From assembly GCA_040954595.2 (NCBI GenBank), contig CM082585.2, positions 3,038,001 through 3,102,000 on the forward strand: 64,000 nucleotides of DNA. Reading direction: 5' to 3'. Position numbers and translations under genes: made by a program. Numbering within the stretch: the stretch's first letter is position 1; every line of letters starts with the position of its first letter. Positions 57,588-64,000 of this stretch are shown piece by piece. The stretch comes from Balanoglossus misakiensis. Lineage: Eukaryota > Hemichordata. Under the pieces are notes generated by a model, which ran no database searches, had not been told where the DNA came from, and was given only the letters and a program-made list of their open reading frames with translations.

Positions 57588-60500
57588 TCACGCAAACGTA
57601 GTGAAATTATCGATGCATGCCATACGAATACGTTCCATAGTAGCCGGGCAATCTAGACGGAATACACCATAGACACCGGCTTCGGCTCTGGCTGAATAGA
57701 TGGCATCCTTGATTGCAAAATAAATGGAGCTTCCCAAGAATAATGGCGGCTCCCCAACATTCTGAAAGTCAAAATCAAAATCAGATGTTGGTTAAATGGG
57801 TTAATAGACTAGTACAAAAACACTGCCAAACGAAAAGATTGAACAAGCAAGCAAGCAAACAATAATGTTATTAAGTAGTAAAGACAACATTTTTGAATCA
57901 ATTGATCAGTACTGTTAATACAGATTTTACCATGGTAGCTTTTTGTAATCAGTTCAAGAAACACAGTCATCTATGATTTCCAGATGTCCATAGAGGACCA
58001 AAGGCTTTGAATAAACATTTGGCACATTTTTTTGCATTTATTAGCCTTGGTGACTATTTTAGTGACTGTGATGTTTGCTGTGTTGCAAGTGGTTATTGAT
58101 CATATTGTACAATATAACACATTTAAGCACATGATGCATAATTCTAAAACTCTTCTTCTTTCGTCAAGCAAGCCTGTGAATATTCCTGATTGGCCGATGA
58201 GAGTCCAGTGCCATCTATTGTGAACAAAACCTATATCAATTTACCTTAGAGGAACATACTCCAAGATTATTCGGAGCTTCTTTCAACAAATGCACGTTGA
58301 ACTCCTGAGGTATATCCTGTACTCGGGGTATCCTGTATAGACCAGGGCCTAAAGTCAAAAGTTCACCAGTGACTGAACGGCGCTCATCTTCCAATACAAA
58401 CATGCCAAACCCCTGTACAAAACCACCCTCCACCTGTTGAGTATAATAATGGTTACTAAAGCAAAGTTGAATCACACTAAATTACACTAGATAATACTGC
58501 ATAACAGTGAATAACACTTAAACTACACTACATGACAATACAATGTACTACTCTAAATTACACTAGACTAAAACTCACTACAAAGCAACAATCAGAGGTA
58601 TATAATATCACAGTCCCTCCAATACAAATTGTGATAATATGAAGCCAAATGGAGAAGATAAAAAATGGCATAAGGGTAAAAGTAAACGAGGTACAAATTA
58701 ATGATTCTATGATTGGGGGTAGCTCGTTGTTCTTTGGTTGTCTTTTTTAAATGGGCCACATCAACTTCAAGATCGAAGGAAAGGCAGAACCACATTTTAG
58801 ATTGTAGGTGGCATATCAAATACCTACTTCTTCTGTTGAAAAAATTACGTGAGAAAAATATAGAACAGAAAACATCAGCTTTGAAACAAGCATTATTTAC
58901 TTATCAGATGATAATAAGTGAAATATTACCTGCCCAATGTCAATGGCAGGGCTCAAACTTTCTCCAGCATCCATGACAATATCTGCTCTTAATATTTCAA
59001 AATCTCCAGTCAAGCAGTCGATTTCTACTTCGGAGCATGCGCAACCATAGACAAAGTAGTATCCAACATGTCCAGACAGTTCCCTCCAGTTCAGAGGGTC
59101 TCCGGGTGGTCTGTATAGCAAGGTGTGTTAAATGTGAGTGAAAATAGTGGTGTGGGATTACTTCAAATTGGTCATTTTCATATCATTGACGTTTGTGACC
59201 AAAAAAGTGTATTCTTTTGTCCCTGGATAATTAAGAGTACACAAATTCATCAAAATTATTAACTGTTCCAGACTTTAAACTCAAAATGATAACCTCATAG
59301 CAACAATATGCCAGAATATGACACATGGATCTTTAAAATGTACAGATGGTGCAAGTTTCAGAAGAGTACCAGCTTCAGAATAGGTTTGCTTTACTTTGCA
59401 CTATTCAAACACATCAACTTATTCTGTCATGGCCTCTCTTCCCCGAGTCTGCACAGTATATGTTTGTCATTGCATCAGTAGTAAAAGATATATTCTACTA
59501 GTAGTTACCTACATGCTCAGGCCATACTAATGCTGTTGGATAACGCTTGAGTTTGTAATTGTTCAGAAGTTATATGTGTACTTACACTAGGCATAATTTT
59601 TTTTTCACATTACGGCTAAATTAAAATAATGACGGAAAAGACAATGTCACTTACTTGTAAAATCCTACTGCGGATAGGCTCACACGGTTCTTATAAGCTG
59701 ACGCCACCTACGGAAAACAAATATAAGGTGTTGTCTTATGCCTATGTTGTGTTATTGCAACAACTGGGATGCGTTTCTGACCTAATCGCCACCAAAATGC
59801 AAATTACTCTTCATGCCATCTTGTGTGTATTCAATTAGAAATGATTTATTAGCTACCGCTTGTGAGGCCTGAAATATCGCTATGCATATATCAAGGTTTC
59901 CGGAGCTTACCAAATCTTCCCACGATGCTTTAGGGTTTTCGACCATAAATGGTTCGAGCCGCTCTTGTAATTGCTCACAGGCAATCTGTTTACAAATAGC
60001 AAAGAACACATTCAGACAGTTTATTAACTCTTGTACATTTAAAGTTTGAGGGCAAGGGTCATAATAACTCAAAATTATTCCATATGATTTCAGCCCTAAC
60101 ATTTAGCTTTTACGTCGTATAATCTGAATAAGCAAGTTAGAAAGTAAAACTTTCTCGCTACTCAGAGTTTTATGCTACATGGTGTAACGATTGCCAAGCG
60201 AATGATTCGTACAATATTTTACCTTGACTGCGGTGCAGTACAAGTCACTCGCGCTGCTTGCTCCGGTCGACGAAGCGTTGGGTACTTTGTCAGTACTGGA
60301 CTCGCTCACATATATATGATCGGTTGGTATGCTCAAAACCCTACTTGCAACTTGTGTTATTTTTGTGTGAAGTCCTTGGCCCATTTCAACGCCACCGTGC
60401 GTTACCAATACAGTGCCGTCCGTGTACACATTAACCAACGCACTTCCCTATAAAAATACATTATTAGCTCCAGACGCCACTGACAATCCCACTAATTTGC

Positions 60501-63500
60501 TGCTGCTGATTTGTTAGTTGTATTGAAATAACATGACACTTTTCATAATGCTTATTCAAAATGTCTCCACTAACAACTAAATTAATACATAATGGTACAC
60601 AGGGATCAATGAATAAATGAATGGTTGGATAGATGGATGGATGGATGGATGCATGCATGCATGCATGCATGCATGCATGGAAGGAAGGAAGGAAGGAAGG
60701 AAGGAAGGAAGGAGGGGAAGGATGGAAGGGGGGCTGGGTGAGATGGATGGTTATATAATTGAATTATATTGTTAATAAAAGTAATGAACGAACAATACAT
60801 ACCCCACCAAAAATACATATTACAAGTGGAGATGGCTGCAGATACACATATAATTTTTTTAATAATTTTTGAACTTTCTTTAAATGTTGTCGAGACTGAC
60901 AGAACCATTTTTATTTACCCGACAGGTCAAGCATTGACTATTTGAAGCAAGTCTTCCCGTGTTTCATAGACCTTCCAAATATACCAATTTCATAACTTTA
61001 GAGACTGTCCGAGAAATCGGGTGGCTAGGCAGTTCATGTGGGCGGACATAGGTTGGTCAATCGTGTTAAACAGGACAAAAGATACACTTTTGTTAAAACA
61101 TAGAATTATTCCTATAATGCTTGACCTGCATTACTTGGCTAGCAACCCATTGCTACGGTTATCAGGCAAGTCTCGCGAGGTCTCGCAATGAGCAGAAATA
61201 TCTTGTCCAACATTATGACAGAGAACACAATTTTGCATATCAGGGGTCCTACCTGGTTCATTAAGCCACCGGGATATCCAACTTTCCTTTTGCATGGGAC
61301 TATAGCAATACCCCTCTTTTTCCAGCGATTGCTCCTATGAACGATAATTTGTTGCGTACCAATAATTGTTATATTTTATTATATTTAAAGGCACACGATT
61401 TTGCTGTACCATAAAATATATTTGACCGACTTTCCAGAACATTAATTTTAAGTCAAATTTGTCAGAAAACATTTTGAATTGCTGTTATCAATCGTGTTGA
61501 GTATGCCCCCTAAAAGTACAATTCTTAAACTTCTTCTCATATTACAATTTTCGATTAACATCTCTTAAAATTGAGAAAATATGCTGGGAGCATAGTGTCA
61601 TTGAATGAGAGAAAAAATTGACCATATTTAAAATTCAACATGACTGACAGTCGCTAAGCAATTTTAGTTAATTACTTTCATGAAAACAGGGCAGTGGACA
61701 ACTTATTTCCTTCTTTGACTTCAGAAACCAGTTTCATAATTTAATATGGCAAAAAAGTTAATGCTTTTAAGATGGGTAATATTTCTGCAGATCTATCCCT
61801 GGGGCGTATTTAACTGTAATTGCATGATTGATTCTGTTATTACGTAGTAGTTTGACTTTATGCATAGTGCATTCACGTTTTGAACAAATGTCGTTAGCAT
61901 AAGTAAAAAGTTTCAACGAGTAAACCAAAAGAAATATATTTAAGTTTAACCTGTTATAATAATCGATTTCAGTACGCCTTTCATGGTAGCCACAATATTG
62001 CAAACACTCGTCCCAGCAACGTCTAATGTTGCCAGCTTGGTTCAACACCTGCCTCATGTGGTCAAAATCATCGGTTTTCGAATACATGTTGAGTTCTCTT
62101 ATCTGAAGATACAAGACATAGGTAGTAATGGGTGCCATTTGTGCATTTATCACTTAACATAATTATTATGCCCAAAAGTCTCATTTTTTCTATCTATATC
62201 TATATCAGGAATAGTTTGTAAAAATTCTTTATAAAGACTCCTAATAATATTAAACTATATTCAAATACATCAAACTTATATATTAAAGCCCGGAGAGCTG
62301 CCACTATTTGCATTATTTTCATGGTTTTAGTTTTGAACTAAGATGGGTTCATCTAAATAATCTTACTGATTGGTATACATGAATATCTTCTTGTGGCACC
62401 CGATTGTGCCTGTAGGGTGCAATTTGAACATGTGATATATTAAATGGGTGCCGCACCCGGTTAATTTGCCTCCATACTAAGAGTACACACCTATTGTTTT
62501 ATGCGTCGCTAAGAGATGACAAATTCGTGCAAATACAAGTGAAATGGGTTAATGGTTGCGATTTTAAAAGATGGGGAGAAGATTTGAAATGTTTGTTGTG
62601 GAAAAAATATGGGAAATTTGGCAGCTCATATGGCTTTAAAATAGATAAAAAATCATGTAAATATTATGATAAGAAATATGTCAATGAGTATAATATAGTA
62701 ATATATTATAAATGGCGAAGTATGCAAAATAATTAACAACATTGTTTAGCGTTGGCATCCAAAACGCTGGGCTGCCGTGTTCACATGAGCCTGTCTCGGG
62801 CGTATGTTGACTTTGCTTCCTTCATTCGCTATTATGACTGTGTGGCAAAATAAACCCAGAAAAGCCAGATATCTAAATAATCACTTTTTGCACACTGTGG
62901 CGTGTCCGATTTTCATGGTTTACTACAACGCATTCAGAGCCCTTTCGCTGGCTATCAATACAATGCAAATATGTACGGCAGTCCATAATCAGCGAATGTA
63001 CTGCAACTTATACAAATTCAGCCAAAGATACCATGGAAAGTTGAAATCTAGACACTCACAAATTTTACATGGGTGTCTATGCATGCATAAAATGCACGAT
63101 TCGATCACTTGGGAGACACCTAAAACCCCAGCTATAGCTGTCAAATTTCACATATTTTTCCCCACATAAAATACTTCAAATATATTGCCTATCCTCTAAA
63201 ATCCTCATCATTAAGCCATATTACTTGCATTTGTATATCTCGTTGTCATCTCTTGGCGACGCATACCATGTTAGCTGCGTACTGTTTGTATGGAGCCTGA
63301 TTAAATCGGTGCGACACCCACGTTCAATGGAAACAAGGGCGAAAGTTCAAGCTGATGCCCCTTTAATCACGTACCTGGACTTGCGGCATACTGCATTTAA
63401 CGGCGATGTCGTTGATGACTGACTCGATGAACATGTTGCCTTGTGGAGTGCCGAAACCACGCATTGGGCCGAAGGGTGCCACGTTGGTCAAACAGGCGAT

Positions 63501-63584
63501 CCCAGTTGCCCTCAAGTGGCGGAGATTGTAGACGTTGTCAATGGCCATGATCGCCTGCTCCACGCCCTGCAGAGCACCGTGATT
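57588..63584 (-). CDS. Xanthine dehydrogenase/aldehyde oxidase-family enzyme, C-terminal nine exons (molybdenum domain)
   Basis: Exons in reading order: 63584-63375, 62102-61951, 61334-61253, 60447-60223, 59985-59911, 59707-59655, 59110-58930, 58433-58245, 57761-57588. All are GT-AG with consistent phases, 447 codons including TGA (57590-57588). This is about the last third of a ~1330-residue molybdo-flavoenzyme that hydroxylates purines, aldehydes or N-heterocycles. Motifs in order: [51 protein letters not shown] (molybdopterin), [77 protein letters not shown] (catalytic Glu) and [14 protein letters not shown]. The substrate-binding Arg of XDH (bovine Arg880, in MERALFH) aligns with Gln (63557-63555), and AOX usually has Met there. 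It is therefore a divergent paralogue whose substrate is uncertain. The FAD and Fe-S domains lie beyond the right edge. Confidence 0.92.
60621..60750 (-). repeat. Compound microsatellite (ATGG)n-(GCAT)n-(GGAA)n
   Basis: Three adjoining tetranucleotide arrays in an intron of the XDH/AOX-like gene. Confidence 0.95.
62103..63374 (-). other. XDH/AOX-like intron
   Basis: No exon is supported. The K/Y-rich 80-codon frame at 62494-62736 is judged random. Confidence 0.4.
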
Positions 63585-64000
63585 CTGCATCGGTCGCAAT
63601 GAAAGCAAGGATGTATTAATAAAGCCCCATGGATGTCATTTTATGGTAATGTTATGTATTCCGTGAAATACTCCAATTTCCCATTATCCTCAGTCGACCG
63701 ATGAAAACATATTAAATTTGTAGGGATTCTTTCATCCATGTCAAGTCGCCATTTTGACTTTGCGGACATACGATAATGTTGTACCTTTGCAATGTGCGGC
63801 TGATAAATGGGTGACACAACCGTTTTTATTTAACTTGATCGTATTTATATACTAGTCTTATTTAAGATTGAATGTGAAACTGCGATAATAATGCAAACAA
63901 TGGCAGCTACTGTGTCAATGAAAATCAATAGTGGCGCAATTAAGACAGATGGCTTATAACCATGCACGATTTGTCAGTAGATCCTGTACTAGATTACCCC
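63585..64000 (-). other. XDH/AOX-like intron, continues past the window
   Basis: It begins with a proper acceptor (cgatgcag, minus strand) for the exon at 63584. No further exon is recognisable. Confidence 0.5.

Noticed and set aside
59940-59965. ggttcgagcc as a tRNA T-loop
   Set aside because: It lies in a coding exon of the XDH/AOX-like gene, with no cloverleaf around it.
62494-62736. 80-codon K/Y-rich ORF within an XDH/AOX-like intron
   Set aside because: Typical of random AT-rich DNA, and on the strand opposite to the gene.

Overview
This window reads as nuclear DNA of an animal, most likely a marine invertebrate and probably a deuterostome (hemichordate, cephalochordate or echinoderm). 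The evidence is many small exons with GT-AG introns, a selenocysteine iodothyronine deiodinase, a receptor-tyrosine-kinase-type gene with its own ectodomain, and a dense, varied load of DNA transposons, MITEs and LINEs. The species cannot be fixed from the sequence alone.

Layout. 1-705 (-): N-terminal part of a LINE ORF1 that starts with a 2A ribosome-skipping peptide. 1212-4849 (+): decayed piggyBac element with a piggyBac-like terminus at TTAA. 4850-8125: two copies of an unidentified ~1.3 kb unit, one with an internal inversion. 10098-10505: unidentified ORF. 11402-12955 (+): three exons of an iodothyronine deiodinase with an in-frame TGA (Sec). 14150-17348 (-): decayed Ty3/gypsy-type gag-pol remnant. 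18709-38356 (+): a 23-exon receptor gene (1109 codons, all splice phases consistent) with signal peptide, Cys-rich/EGF-like region, repeated beta-type ectodomain, one transmembrane helix and a kinase domain that has lost both catalytic aspartates, so a receptor pseudokinase. Its introns hold MITEs and long palindromes. 38.4-53 kb: microsatellites and a set of well-bounded TIR elements with visible target-site duplications (TTA, TAA, 7-bp GTATGAG, TTAA), and a LINE ORF2 remnant interrupted by one of them. 54164-54938 (-): a compact two-exon gene for a small secreted protein, with a TATA box and an intron directly after the ATG. 57588-63584 (-): nine C-terminal exons of a xanthine dehydrogenase/aldehyde oxidase-family enzyme whose 5' part lies beyond the window.

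There is no operon-like organisation. The deiodinase, receptor, small secreted protein and molybdo-flavoenzyme are independent genes. The most notable points are the receptor pseudokinase, the N-terminal 2A on the LINE ORF1, the recoded TGA in the deiodinase, a substrate-pocket Arg position that reads Gln in the XDH/AOX-like gene, and a group of nearly perfect 130-180 bp palindromes, two of which share a central motif.
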